A DNA stretch of 64,000 bases from Marinifilaceae bacterium (GTDB lineage Bacteria; Bacteroidota; Bacteroidia; Bacteroidales; Marinifilaceae). Below, piece by piece: positions 1-9,229 of this stretch (position 1 is its first letter; each line of letters begins with the position of its first letter). Under the pieces are notes generated by a model. The model saw only the letters and a list, made by a program, of their open reading frames with translations, was not told the DNA's origin and ran no database searches. The stretch spans positions 1 through 64,000 of the forward strand of contig JAFGYE010000056.1 in the NCBI GenBank assembly GCA_016936255.1, written 5' to 3'. The position numbers and the translations under genes are program-made.

Positions 1-635
1 GTATCGGCAGGCAATAGTACATCGCGGCTAAACTCAAGCTTTCCCTGCAAGCCCATTCCCCTGTATCCGTTGCAATCCCAATCAACAAAGGTTTTTTTAT
101 TCTCCCCTACAAATACCATTGTCATGTTCTTGTTAAGCGGAAAAGACTGATTCCCAATCAGCATCAATCGGGCATCGCCGGTAAATCCGCCACGGTTAAA
201 GCCAATCCGGCTTCCGGCAAATCCAAGTTGTCTTTTTGCAAGAGGTACATCAATTAATGCTGAAGCACAAAGTTCGCCTCCTTTCGGAGTTAGAAATACG
301 GAATCGATGCATATCGTAACTCCTCCCACTCCCATTGACTGATCTTTACCCAACGGCAAATCGAATGATTTTGATGAATTGATTAAGTCCTGGAGCTTAC
401 GTGATTCGGTTCTGATTTTTTTTGCGGTAGCAATCAATTTCGCCATTCGCTTAACATCCTTCGGATTAAGCAAAGATGCAGCCATCGAAGCTCCTTGCGA
501 TTGAACAGAATCCTCTTGAAAGAGTTTTATTTCATCAATATCATTTTCAACAGCAAAATGATTTGCAGAAAATCCAACTTTAAATACAGAAACAAGCAAA
601 ATCAGCAATATCAAATTTCGCAGCGATTGCCTCAT
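1..635 (-). CDS. Secreted protein of unknown function, C-terminus cut by window edge
   Basis: The minus strand is open from an ATG at 635 to the left edge, giving about 211 residues without a stop. An in-frame ATG at 692 exists, but the one at 635 begins directly with a textbook signal peptide (MRQSLRNLILLILLVSVF, then a cleavage region near GFSA), so I prefer it. The visible part has a short helical stretch (KDVKRMAKLIATAKKIR) followed by a beta-rich, glycine-containing region (GVGGVTICIDSVFLTPKGGE). I do not recognise the family. It starts shortly downstream of the beta-barrel gene at 707 and is probably the third gene of a leftward operon whose first gene is PorP/SprF-like. In Bacteroidota such genes often accompany a long surface protein; that is only inference here. 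Confidence 0.7.
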   Translation of the reverse strand, partial: MRQSLRNLILLILLVSVFKVGFSANHFAVENDIDEIKLFQEDSVQSQGASMAASLLNPKDVKRMAKLIATAKKIRTESRKLQDLINSSKSFDLPLGKDQSMGVGGVTICIDSVFLTPKGGELCASALIDVPLAKRQLGFAGSRIGFNRGGFTGDARLMLIGNQSFPLNKNMTMVFVGENKKTFVDWDCNGYRGMGLQGKLEFSRDVLLPAD

Positions 636-706
636 CGTTGCCTTGCAAATTCCATCTTGAACTAATTTATTCCCTATTGAATCGAACTTCATTTTCTGCT
701 GTTTGT

Positions 707-2473
707 TTAAAAACTGTAATTGTAACCCATACTAAGCGTGAACTCTGCATATTTTTTCTCTTCGTGCCTATTCATATAATTCATGCTGAGAGTAAAACTA
801 TGCTTCTTTACTGCATAAGAATTATTGCAGCGAATCACATAAATCCGATTTGCGAAATCGCCGTTCTGATAAGATCTGTTCCAGGATCCGCTCACCGAAC
901 TTCTCAAATTCTTTTTAAACCTTTTGGACAAACTCAGTGTTGGCCCAAGAGTTAAGGCGTCACCCGATTCCATATCGTTGTAATTCCCATTTATTGAGGA
1001 GGACAATGAAACTCCACTGTTTTTCCAACTAATACTATGCGTTATTCCGGTGCTGTAGAATTTATTTCCAGGCTTTTTATCCTGCCCTTCCTGTTTTTCC
1101 GAAGCCATTTGCACATTCAGATTAACATTTAAATTTTGTCTGGCATCTGCATTTTTCACATCACCCAAAACCTGCGACAGAGTAAGTGACATATTCTGAG
1201 AAACCTGGGTAAAATCGAGGGTATCATAAACCTGTTGCTGATTCACTTCGTTTATATCTTCGAAATCGGATCGGATATTCGTGAAAGAACTATAGTTTGA
1301 GTAGGATAAATTCAGATTCGTTTTGGCGCCTGTTTGTATTCCAACATTTACAGCTCCAACCACATTATTCATCCTTGATTTTTTCTCGTTTTTCAGATCA
1401 TTCCTTTGCAAACCGGCATTTGCAGAAATATTTAAGTGTCCCTTTAAAAACTGTTTGGCAGTTGTCACTGATATATTCTCCATATCATTGGTAAAATAAT
1501 AGGCTCCCAATGTTTGGTACTCCGGATCAACCCTTTCGTACAACATCGACACAGAAAAATCCTGACTTTGATAGGATACATCAGTTTTGATAGCGGTATA
1601 AACAGAACTGGATGAGTTGGCGTTCATAATGCCATTGGTAAGTACGAATACACCGGTATTCTTTTCGCCCCTGTTTTCAAGTCTTTTATCCTGCGTCAGC
1701 ATACTATTGGTATATTCAACACCAACAAATATTTTACTGAACAGATTTTTACGAACATTCACTCCCAATACCAGGTTTTCCATGGGTGTGATTTCGGTGT
1801 TGTCTGGAATGAATTTTACTGAATTCTCATCATCCTTAGCCCCAAATGCAATAACACTCAAATCATCCCCCTTGTCTTTGTAATTTAGCTTTAAACCGTA
1901 ACCCATCCTTTTGTAGGAGAACAATGTTTCCTTTTCCGTACCTACTGGTTCTTCCGCTTTCCGAAGCCTTCCAAACATAAGGCTGGCGCTTAGTTTTATT
2001 GGTGGAGTCAGCTCAAGCCCTACTCCTAAAAAACTATGTCCGCTTAAACTATAAGGCGAGAAACTCATGGCAGAATAACCCGCATGCAGCTTCACCCACT
2101 TGTAAGTTGGAGATATTCCTATCTGGTTAAAACTAACTCCACGCGATAATTCTACATCCTGATTGGAATAGGTAAAATTTAAAGGAATTGACCACTGTTC
2201 AAACAGTGACAAATTCAAACTGCCCGTAGCATAAAACGTATGTGCGTCTCTGCTGCGCTTAACCCCTATTGCCGAATAATTAACATTATTGGCTGAGATA
2301 CTACCCGAAACACCAATCTTTTTTGCATTGATTACTTGCTCAACATCCTGAGCACAAACAACAAGAAATGAACTTAACTGAATAAACAGGAAACACAAGA
2401 TCCGGGCAAACATCCGGGTTCTCTGATCTCTATTTCTCCTCAAACTTATTATATCGTGAACCCCTTTATTCAT
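707..2473 (-). CDS. Predicted outer-membrane beta-barrel protein
   Basis: The 588-residue product has a hydrophobic signal segment starting near residue 21 (MFARILCFLFIQLSSFLVV, then CAQD), so a second possible start is the ATG at 2413. The rest is dominated by alternating hydrophobic and polar residues typical of antiparallel outer-membrane strands and ends in a short aromatic strand finishing MGYNYSF, a terminal Phe as expected for BAM-dependent barrels. Using the start at 2473 leaves only 3 bases after the stop of the PorP/SprF-like gene, so the two are almost certainly cotranscribed. The specific role is unknown; an export or anchoring partner for the secreted protein encoded next downstream is possible but unproven. 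Confidence 0.8.
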   Translation of the reverse strand: MNKGVHDIISLRRNRDQRTRMFARILCFLFIQLSSFLVVCAQDVEQVINAKKIGVSGSISANNVNYSAIGVKRSRDAHTFYATGSLNLSLFEQWSIPLNFTYSNQDVELSRGVSFNQIGISPTYKWVKLHAGYSAMSFSPYSLSGHSFLGVGLELTPPIKLSASLMFGRLRKAEEPVGTEKETLFSYKRMGYGLKLNYKDKGDDLSVIAFGAKDDENSVKFIPDNTEITPMENLVLGVNVRKNLFSKIFVGVEYTNSMLTQDKRLENRGEKNTGVFVLTNGIMNANSSSSVYTAIKTDVSYQSQDFSVSMLYERVDPEYQTLGAYYFTNDMENISVTTAKQFLKGHLNISANAGLQRNDLKNEKKSRMNNVVGAVNVGIQTGAKTNLNLSYSNYSSFTNIRSDFEDINEVNQQQVYDTLDFTQVSQNMSLTLSQVLGDVKNADARQNLNVNLNVQMASEKQEGQDKKPGNKFYSTGITHSISWKNSGVSLSSSINGNYNDMESGDALTLGPTLSLSKRFKKNLRSSVSGSWNRSYQNGDFANRIYVIRCNNSYAVKKHSFTLSMNYMNRHEEKKYAEFTLSMGYNYSF

Positions 2474-2476
2474 TTC

Positions 2477-3868
2477 TTACCGATAAATAATAAATTTGAT
2501 TCGTCTGTTCTTTAATCTTTCCTGACCATATGCATTGGCAACAACTGGATTTGAGTTTCCTTCCCCAAAATAATCCACTCTGTTTCCTGCAATTCCATGC
2601 TGCTCGAAATAATCGGAAATAATTTCAGCCCTATGAACAGATACTTCCAGATTCTTCGCATCATTTACCATCATATCGGTAAAAACATGTATATGAACAA
2701 TTGAGTTTTTATGCTTTTGCATCCGTTCAATCAAAGAGTCAATAAACTTCTTCAAACTCTTATCTATAATTTTGTGCTGATCAACGGTTGAATAATCCCA
2801 GTACTCATCATCCCAAACAAACTCCTCCTTCTTTTTGCGTACAAGTCCACTTGCATTTCTTATCTTATCAGAGAAGCCGGATTTCTTTTCCCGACTAAAA
2901 TTCTTATTCAACGAAAGCATCACTTCATTGCTTGTCATGTAATTAGAATTTATTTTTGAAGATGTAATGGTACGGCCAACTCTTATTGAATAAAAAGATT
3001 GCGAAAACTCTAAAGCAAGTGCGTAGACTTTGTCCACAACGTACCGGGGAATTAAAGCAATACTTCCTTCCTTAAAAAAACCTCCGTTGGAATTCTTCCA
3101 ATAATATCTCATATCCAAACCAAGATTTAACCACTCATTCTCATCCTGAAATCTCAAATCACCATCTGCTAACAGACTTAATTCATTCCCTAATAAAAGA
3201 TTGTACCCAAACTGAAAACCGTATTGATAAGAAAGCTTCTCTTTTTGATCGTTCCCTGAAGTGTAAACAGGTCTATTTAAATTGGCCAGTGAGGCACCAA
3301 CAAAATAGTTAAGACTATTATTTCGATACATTTTTTCGAGTCGAATTCCGGAGTTCCATGAAGAATATCCATCCGATACATCCTGAAAATTTTCATTAAT
3401 AGCTAAACTTGGACTAAAACCTTCCCCTAAAACATACTGACTCCCCGTTGTAAAACCATTGTTGTCAAAAAAACGCTGAAGCACATTCCAGGAAATACCC
3501 AAACCTAAATTTAATTGATCCGACACTTTCAACTTATAGGCCAATGAAACGGCAAAACTCTCTTCCTTCAGCAAATCATCAGACGATAAATCATCAGACA
3601 TAAACGACACCCCTACAGCGCCCAAATGGCCTCGTTTCTTATCATTTAAAACCGGCAAAACACCAGTAACCAGAGAGGTCGTAAAAGCAGAACCTGATTT
3701 AATTTTCTGAATGCGATTGTAGAAACTTACTTTTGCGTACGGTAACCCGGCAATAGCTGAAGGATTGTATTGCAATGGAGATTCTGTATAGTTAACTAAG
3801 GGTATTTTTTGAGCCTTGAGGTGAAATGACACGACAATAAAAACCAATAAAATTATTTTCCCTCTCAT
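2477..3868 (-). CDS. PorP/SprF-like membrane protein fused to an OmpA-type peptidoglycan-binding domain
   Basis: The 463-residue protein begins with a signal peptide (MRGKIILLVFIVVSFHLKAQ). Residues from about 20 to 320 look like a PorP/SprF-family barrel: the YNPSAIAGLPYAKVSFYNR start and an AVGVSFMSDDLSSDD-type segment are typical. After a basic linker, residues from about 355 to 463 form an OmpA-like domain with recognisable landmarks (HRAEIISDYFEQHGI, GEGNSNPVVAN, and RLKNRRIKFII). PorP and SprF proteins are accessory outer-membrane components of type IX secretion and surface display in Bacteroidota. The fused OmpA domain would tie the barrel to peptidoglycan. It is the first gene of the leftward operon, with its promoter probably in the AT-rich region to the right. 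Confidence 0.8.
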   Translation of the reverse strand: MRGKIILLVFIVVSFHLKAQKIPLVNYTESPLQYNPSAIAGLPYAKVSFYNRIQKIKSGSAFTTSLVTGVLPVLNDKKRGHLGAVGVSFMSDDLSSDDLLKEESFAVSLAYKLKVSDQLNLGLGISWNVLQRFFDNNGFTTGSQYVLGEGFSPSLAINENFQDVSDGYSSWNSGIRLEKMYRNNSLNYFVGASLANLNRPVYTSGNDQKEKLSYQYGFQFGYNLLLGNELSLLADGDLRFQDENEWLNLGLDMRYYWKNSNGGFFKEGSIALIPRYVVDKVYALALEFSQSFYSIRVGRTITSSKINSNYMTSNEVMLSLNKNFSREKKSGFSDKIRNASGLVRKKKEEFVWDDEYWDYSTVDQHKIIDKSLKKFIDSLIERMQKHKNSIVHIHVFTDMMVNDAKNLEVSVHRAEIISDYFEQHGIAGNRVDYFGEGNSNPVVANAYGQERLKNRRIKFIIYR

Positions 3869-4418
3869 TCTGGATTACTGTTTTATCTAATTCTCTAGCT
3901 CAGGAAATTAACCTTAACAGGTTGAAATTGCCTAAAACTAATAAATTTTATATGTTACATTATTCGGCCAACAATAATAAACACTAATATGTTAATACAC
4001 AATATTTTTTGTTAATATTTATTAAATAACACTCAATTTTATCAGCCTTAAAATAAATATTCTAATTAACAAGTAAATTAATGTTTAAATTTAATTTTAT
4101 GTTGAAATGAGTAAAAGATTATATCTTCATCAGCTTCGAAAACAATATATTTCACAGCTCTCCACGCAACAAAATAAATTGACACATAACTCTTAAAAAT
4201 AAAGACATACTGACATTACAGAATCACCCAACATCATTTTACTCACTCTAAAAACCTTTTTAAAGTGAATATTTTAAACAGAAAAACCTCATTAAAATAA
4301 AACGCAACTATGATTAATTTAGATGCATTATAACAAACAAGAGAGTATAATATCCCAAAGTTTTTCTCCAATTTTATTTTATTTATCTATATTCGAACAT
4401 AATTTTCAAAACAAAATC
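3869..4418. other. Divergent intergenic region, no gene seen
   Basis: About 550 bases of very AT-rich sequence separate the leftward PorP/SprF operon from the rightward HEAT-like gene. I see no open frame with coding character and no strong hairpin. It presumably holds both promoters; no match to the Bacteroidota -7 consensus (TAnnTTTG) was convincing enough to assign. Confidence 0.6.
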
Positions 4419-5357
4419 ATGAAATCAATTTTTAAGTTAATTACATGTGGTATTATTGTGTTATTTTTCTCAAACACCTCATTTACACAGGAGTTAAACA
4501 GAAAAGGGATACAATCCTTCTTTAAGGATGTAATATCAAATCCTGATTCATATCATAATACGCCAAGTGATTTTAGCACAAATAAGCTTGAAATCTTAAA
4601 TGATTTAGAAGTATACAGAATTGATTCAATTGACGCAGTTCGAAAATACGCTTACCTTATTGCCAATAACCTAACTAAAAATGACACAAATTCTATCCTT
4701 AAACAGGATGTGGTTAATTTTCTGTTAAAAGGATTTAATGACTCAAACTCCGGCATCTGCGGTATTGTAAGCGATTTACTGAAAGATTACGCTAAAAAAA
4801 GCTATAACAATAAGGCCCGAAACAAAATTCTGGAATTACTCTACCTAACCCCCCCTTACTATCATGAACTAATCAGATTAGCTGGATATGTTAATCCTGA
4901 CTCTACTCTAAAAAGCATTACAGAACTGCTGTTATCTGGAATTATCAAAAGCAATGAACCATACTGGGCAGCCAAACTGGCACTGGCAAGAATTGGAGAT
5001 CATGCAGCAATGGAATTCTGTATGAAACAGATTAAGATGATGGAGGCAAATGATGATTTAGTTTATGATTACGTTCCTGATCTTATCTACACACATCAGA
5101 GAGAAGCTTTTGATTTTTTAATCGGGTTATTAAACAGCAATGAAAAAAACTGTGAGTCTTCCAATGCAGAATCGACAGAGATGATCGTATGCGGATACAG
5201 AATCATGGAGTATCTGGCTCCTGTAATAAAAGACTTTCCTCTTAAAATAAGTGATAGCGGAGATATAGACACGAATGATTATACCGAAGCTCTTCAAATA
5301 TGCCGCGATTGGTTTTTACAACATCCTGACTACAAAATTATAAACGAAGAATACTAA
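4419..5357 (+). CDS. Secreted alpha-helical repeat (HEAT-like) protein, unknown function
   Basis: The frame is open from an ATG at 4323, but the ATG at 4419 starts a clear signal peptide (MKSIFKLITCGIIVLFF, cleavage near TSFTQE), giving a 312-residue protein. The mature part is almost entirely helical, with paired amphipathic helices resembling HEAT or Armadillo repeats (for example SIDAVRKYAYLIANNL and EPYWAAKLALARIGDHAA). The family is not one I recognise. It lies 27 bases before the large T9SS-sorted protein and on the same strand, so the two are likely cotranscribed. A protein-binding role at the envelope is a reasonable guess from the fold only. Confidence 0.7.
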   Translation: MKSIFKLITCGIIVLFFSNTSFTQELNRKGIQSFFKDVISNPDSYHNTPSDFSTNKLEILNDLEVYRIDSIDAVRKYAYLIANNLTKNDTNSILKQDVVNFLLKGFNDSNSGICGIVSDLLKDYAKKSYNNKARNKILELLYLTPPYYHELIRLAGYVNPDSTLKSITELLLSGIIKSNEPYWAAKLALARIGDHAAMEFCMKQIKMMEANDDLVYDYVPDLIYTHQREAFDFLIGLLNSNEKNCESSNAESTEMIVCGYRIMEYLAPVIKDFPLKISDSGDIDTNDYTEALQICRDWFLQHPDYKIINEEY

Positions 5358-5384
5358 TTCTTCCCATTCCTGAATAGTAAAAAA

Positions 5385-8300
5385 ATGAAAAAAATATTTT
5401 TAATCCCCATAGTTTGCCTTTGTTTTAATTTGTGTCTGGCTCAGTTTCAGGAGAAAGTTTTCACCAACATTCCCAATTTGAATAATAGTAAATGTGTTTG
5501 GGGCGACATCAATCACGATGGGCGCCAAGATTTAGTATTAATGGGCGAACAACCAGATAAATATGTAACCAGCATATATATCAATAACAATGATCACTTT
5601 TCTCAAATGATTGTTCCCGAATTAATACCTCTCAGCAATGGTTCTCTCTCCTTATTGGATTTTAACAATGACAACTACCTCGATTTATTTTATACCGGAA
5701 TGGATACGGATGGTATTAAACACACTCTCCTGTTTAAAAATATCAACGGAAACTCATATGTAAAAATGGCAACATCATTCGAAAATGTCAACCTTAGCAG
5801 CCATACTTGGTTTGATTTTAACAATGATGGGTTTCTTGATCTGGTTTTGTCAGGTTTGAATGATAAAAATCAAATCATTACAAAAACATATATAAACAAC
5901 AAAAATGAAAGCTTCTATTCACAAGAACACAATCTGGCAAGTATTTATTCAGGAAGTACAACATCAATTGATTACGACAAAGATGGATGGACAGATCTTC
6001 TAATCACAGGAAAATCGGAAGGCGCCCGCAGAATTTGTTATTTATATCGAAATGAAAAAGGCATTGCTTTCCATAAAGTAATAGAACTGGATGGTGTGAC
6101 AGATGGAGATTCAAAATGGGGCGACATCAACAATGACGGATTCCCTGACCTTGTAATTGCTGGATATGATGGTGAAAACTATCAATCAAGAGTATACACA
6201 AACAATAAAGGAACTTTACAGTTTTCTCAAAACTTATCTGTTCCACTTGGTGGCTGCGATTTAGAATGGCTGGACTATGATGGTGATGAAGATTTAGATT
6301 TGATCAGCATAGGAGGAATTAACAATACAAGCCCAAAAACCGTGCTGTATACCAATGACAACGGTCTACTTTCTAATTCCAACATCGTATTTCCAAATGT
6401 TTTTGCAGGTTGCCTGGCCGTTACAGACTTTAATGGAGATGGTAAAGCTGATATATTCATTTCCGGCACGCAAATCCCAGAAGGTCCTAAATCTCTTTTC
6501 TATACTAATAATTTCAGTTTCTCATACGAAAAACCAGCCCCTCCAACCTTATTGAATTCAGTAACAAGTTATCCTAATGTATCTTTAAATTGGAACAAAG
6601 GCAGTGATAATATATCTACCCCAAGCAGTCTTCAATACAGATTAAAACTTGGAACCACAGCCGGCAGATCTGAATTCTATCCTTTTTATACTAATCTAAC
6701 TACCGGTGAAAATTTATTGACTTCACAACATGAACTGTCAGACACAACTATCGAGTTAGCGAATCTCTCTGAAGGCAAATATTATTGGGCTTTACAAAGT
6801 GTAGACATTGCCGGCAATATTTCAGAATTATCTGATTTGCATCTGTTTTTCATTAATGCCCCAATAAGCTTAGGCGAAGATCTAAATGTTTGTCACGGCG
6901 AACAAATTCAACTATCAATTCCTGATGGCAATTACACCGCAAACTGGTATTCTAAAAGTAAAGGTGAAATTGCAAGCAATACGAACAAAATTTCTCTGTC
7001 AATTACCACTAATGATACCGTTTGGGTTAAATTGAACAAAAATTACGGAGGTGTTGTATACGACACAATTAATATTTTTTATCATGAAAACCCGATAATT
7101 GAATTAAATAATGAAACATACTCATGTTACGGTGAAAGTATAAGCTTACATCCCATAACAAATGGCACTATCCGGACATGGAAAACATTCCAAAACAAAA
7201 TACTCAGTAATAATCTGAACTACAATGTACTTACTACCGAAAAAGATTCCTTGATTTTTGAAGTACAATCAGAATACGGTTGCGTTGCAAAAGATACAAG
7301 TTTTATATTTGTACACGAACTTCCTGTAATTGATTTAAAAGACAATTATTTTGCTTGTAAAAACCAACAAATCACAATTCAAACAAGTGACTACTATAAA
7401 ACAGAATGGTTGAATCAAAATAAAAACTTACTATTTGAAAACACCAATAAATTCACTTATAAAGTCGACAAAGAATATGAATTTTATTTAAAAGTGGAAA
7501 ATAAAGAGGGATGTTCATCAGAACAGAAATTTACACTCCATCCTTACTCCCTTCCATCAGCTTACGCTGGAAAAGACACCCTAATTTGCGAAGGTTCTGA
7601 AATTGAACTTGGACCGGATGTAATGGCCGAAGGTGGAAGATCACCATACAGATACATCTGGACTTCATCAAACAACAATTTCGTTTCCGAAGAAATGCAC
7701 CCAAAGTTTAAGGCGCTTCAATCTACTGAATTTGCATTAAAAATTACTGACTCAAATGGCTGTGAAAATCGAGATACTACTGAATACAATATAAATCCGA
7801 TTAGCAACATAGATGCAGGATTAGACAAATCGATCTGTGTTGGAGAATCATTAGAACTTGGCGGCAATCCTACAGCTCAAAATAGTCTTAGGGAGTATAA
7901 ATATTTATGGATTCCTTCAACAGGACTTAACAATCCTAACATTGCCAACCCAACAGCAACGCCTTTGACAAGTACAGAATATCAATTAGTTGTTTCCACA
8001 CACAATTGCGAAAACTTAACAGATAAGATAAAAGTCAACGTGCATCAAACACCAATCATCACAATAAAACCCGACACTATTGTGGGGGCTAAGCAAGAAT
8101 TCAAGCTTTGGGCAAAAGGTGCAAACACTTATGAATGGACTCCGGAATTACCATTAAATGACCCTTCAAGCAATTCTCCAATAGCCAGCATTCCAGAAAA
8201 TACAATATTCTCAGTAATTGGCTATTCTGAATTTGGCTGTCAGTCAGACCAGAAAAATATTAGCGTTCATGTAAACAACGAAATTTTCATCCCAACTTTA

Positions 8301-8561
8301 TTCTCACCAAATAAAGATGGTAACAATGACAGATTCCTTGTGTACGGCACAGGGCTATCGAAATTAACAATTAGAATCTACAACAACTGGGGAAAAGTTG
8401 TTTATAGCAGCAATAACAATTCCGAAATTCAGAAAACAGGTTGGGACGGAAAAAACAACGGTAAAAATGTACCTGAAGGCAATTACATATGGGAATTGGA
8501 AGGAAGCTATTCTGATGGCCGATACTGGAAAAAAACGGGTACCATTTACTTAATGCGATAA
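5385..8561 (+). CDS. Large secreted FG-GAP propeller / Ig-like protein with type B T9SS C-terminal domain
   Basis: The 1058-residue product has a signal peptide (MKKIFLIPIVCLCFNLCLAQ) and about seven FG-GAP/VCBS-type calcium-binding repeats between residues 20 and 385 (DINHDGRQDLVL, DFNNDGFLDLVL, DYDKDGWTDLLI, DFNGDGKADIFI), which would form a seven-bladed propeller. A fibronectin-III-like segment follows, then about five Ig/PKD-like modules, several starting with a conserved Cys (NVCHGEQIQL, LICEGSEIEL, SICVGESLEL). The last ~93 residues are a gliding-motility-associated C-terminal domain (FIPTLFSPNKDGNNDRF ... RIYNNWGKVVY ... GWDGK), the type B sorting signal for type IX secretion. The protein is therefore expected on the cell surface or secreted, probably as an adhesin. 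The ligand is unknown. Confidence 0.88.
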   Translation: MKKIFLIPIVCLCFNLCLAQFQEKVFTNIPNLNNSKCVWGDINHDGRQDLVLMGEQPDKYVTSIYINNNDHFSQMIVPELIPLSNGSLSLLDFNNDNYLDLFYTGMDTDGIKHTLLFKNINGNSYVKMATSFENVNLSSHTWFDFNNDGFLDLVLSGLNDKNQIITKTYINNKNESFYSQEHNLASIYSGSTTSIDYDKDGWTDLLITGKSEGARRICYLYRNEKGIAFHKVIELDGVTDGDSKWGDINNDGFPDLVIAGYDGENYQSRVYTNNKGTLQFSQNLSVPLGGCDLEWLDYDGDEDLDLISIGGINNTSPKTVLYTNDNGLLSNSNIVFPNVFAGCLAVTDFNGDGKADIFISGTQIPEGPKSLFYTNNFSFSYEKPAPPTLLNSVTSYPNVSLNWNKGSDNISTPSSLQYRLKLGTTAGRSEFYPFYTNLTTGENLLTSQHELSDTTIELANLSEGKYYWALQSVDIAGNISELSDLHLFFINAPISLGEDLNVCHGEQIQLSIPDGNYTANWYSKSKGEIASNTNKISLSITTNDTVWVKLNKNYGGVVYDTINIFYHENPIIELNNETYSCYGESISLHPITNGTIRTWKTFQNKILSNNLNYNVLTTEKDSLIFEVQSEYGCVAKDTSFIFVHELPVIDLKDNYFACKNQQITIQTSDYYKTEWLNQNKNLLFENTNKFTYKVDKEYEFYLKVENKEGCSSEQKFTLHPYSLPSAYAGKDTLICEGSEIELGPDVMAEGGRSPYRYIWTSSNNNFVSEEMHPKFKALQSTEFALKITDSNGCENRDTTEYNINPISNIDAGLDKSICVGESLELGGNPTAQNSLREYKYLWIPSTGLNNPNIANPTATPLTSTEYQLVVSTHNCENLTDKIKVNVHQTPIITIKPDTIVGAKQEFKLWAKGANTYEWTPELPLNDPSSNSPIASIPENTIFSVIGYSEFGCQSDQKNISVHVNNEIFIPTLFSPNKDGNNDRFLVYGTGLSKLTIRIYNNWGKVVYSSNNNSEIQKTGWDGKNNGKNVPEGNYIWELEGSYSDGRYWKKTGTIYLMR

Positions 8562-8758
8562 AGAATGCAGTCCTAGAATAATATTTGGAGTATTATATAA
8601 AAACAAATTCGTCACCATTTTTTTATTAGAAGTCGAATTAAGTGAACTCTCAAGTGAACACTACATTTCAAACAGTAACAATACATTATAAATCAACCCT
8701 TTCAATATGGATGAGAAACTCCCTCTCTCTCCGCCATGCAGAAATGCAATAGAAGGAA

Positions 8759-8789
8759 AAGCCTTGTAAACTTAACGTTTACAAGGCTT
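8759..8789. terminator. Strong hairpin, probable terminator of the rightward pair
   Basis: A perfect 13-bp inverted repeat (AAGCCTTGTAAAC and its complement) encloses a 5-base loop, with T-rich sequence beyond the right arm (TTTCTTCATTT). It is about 200 bases after the stop of the T9SS-sorted protein. The flanking A and T runs would allow it to work in either direction. Confidence 0.6.
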
Positions 8790-8837
8790 TCTTCATTTAG
8801 TAACAAGGCAATTAAATACCTAAAACAACATTAAAAG

Positions 8838-8882
8838 GGTGTAGCATTCGGTGTAGATTGGAAAGCTTAATTTTGCTACACC
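8838..8882. repeat. Short inverted repeat next to recombinase remnant
   Basis: GGTGTAGCA at 8838-8846 is repeated inverted as TGCTACACC at 8874-8882, with a further GGTGTAG copy at 8851-8857. It lies just beyond the 3' end of the recombinase remnant and might be a relic of a recombination site. At 9 bp, chance cannot be excluded. Confidence 0.25.
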
Positions 8883-8928
8883 GCGAACAGGTGCCAATAC
8901 ACTGCAATTTATCCTAATGAAAAATAAG

Positions 8929-9084
8929 CTATAGAAATATCTTTCTATTTGCTTCATCCAAAACTTCGTTTTCAAAACCATCAAGATATGTTTGCATTGT
9001 TTTTTCTGTCGTGTGACCCGGTCTTTCAAAGATAACTGCAATTGACACACCTGAGCACTTAGCAATGGTTCCCACTATCAACTC
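8929..9084 (-). pseudogene. Remnant C-terminus of a tyrosine recombinase
   Basis: One minus-strand frame, bounded upstream by a TGA at 9087-9085 and ending at TAG 8931-8929, encodes about 51 residues that closely match the C-terminal end of Bacteroidota tyrosine recombinases. It contains GVSIAVI, then the box GHTTEKTMQTYLDGF, then NEVLDEANRKI. The catalytic His (GH) and nucleophilic Tyr (TYL) are retained, but the usual LGH is PGH. There is no start codon, and the rest of the gene, including the other active-site residues, is not recognisable in the following ~150 bases. This is a dead fragment of an integrase, left from a past integration or deletion. A longer open frame on the same strand is out of phase and is not the gene. 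Confidence 0.65.
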
Positions 9085-9188
9085 TCAGGTAAACACAAAT
9101 AATCACACCAATATAAAAGACAATAAATCAATCGTTATTGTTCGCTTCCCTCCCACCTCTCTCCACAATTTAGGATTTATCCAAAAAC

Positions 9189-9222
9189 AAAAGACTGTAA
9201 ATTCAATGATTTACAGTCTTTT
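9189..9222. terminator. Terminator of the uxu operon
   Basis: A perfect 13-bp stem (AAAAGACTGTAAA and its complement) with an 8-base loop lies 8 bases past the uxuA stop. Read leftward it is followed by TTTTGTTTTTGG, as expected for an intrinsic terminator. Confidence 0.75.
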
Positions 9223-9229
9223 GTTTTAC

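Noticed and set aside
8838-8882. Inverted repeat as an attachment or integron site
   Set aside because: Only 9 bp arms and no second copy elsewhere in the window; not enough to call an att site.
8820-9065. 81-codon minus-strand open frame over the recombinase remnant
   Set aside because: The recognisable recombinase sequence is in another frame; this one shows no family resemblance and is a by-product.
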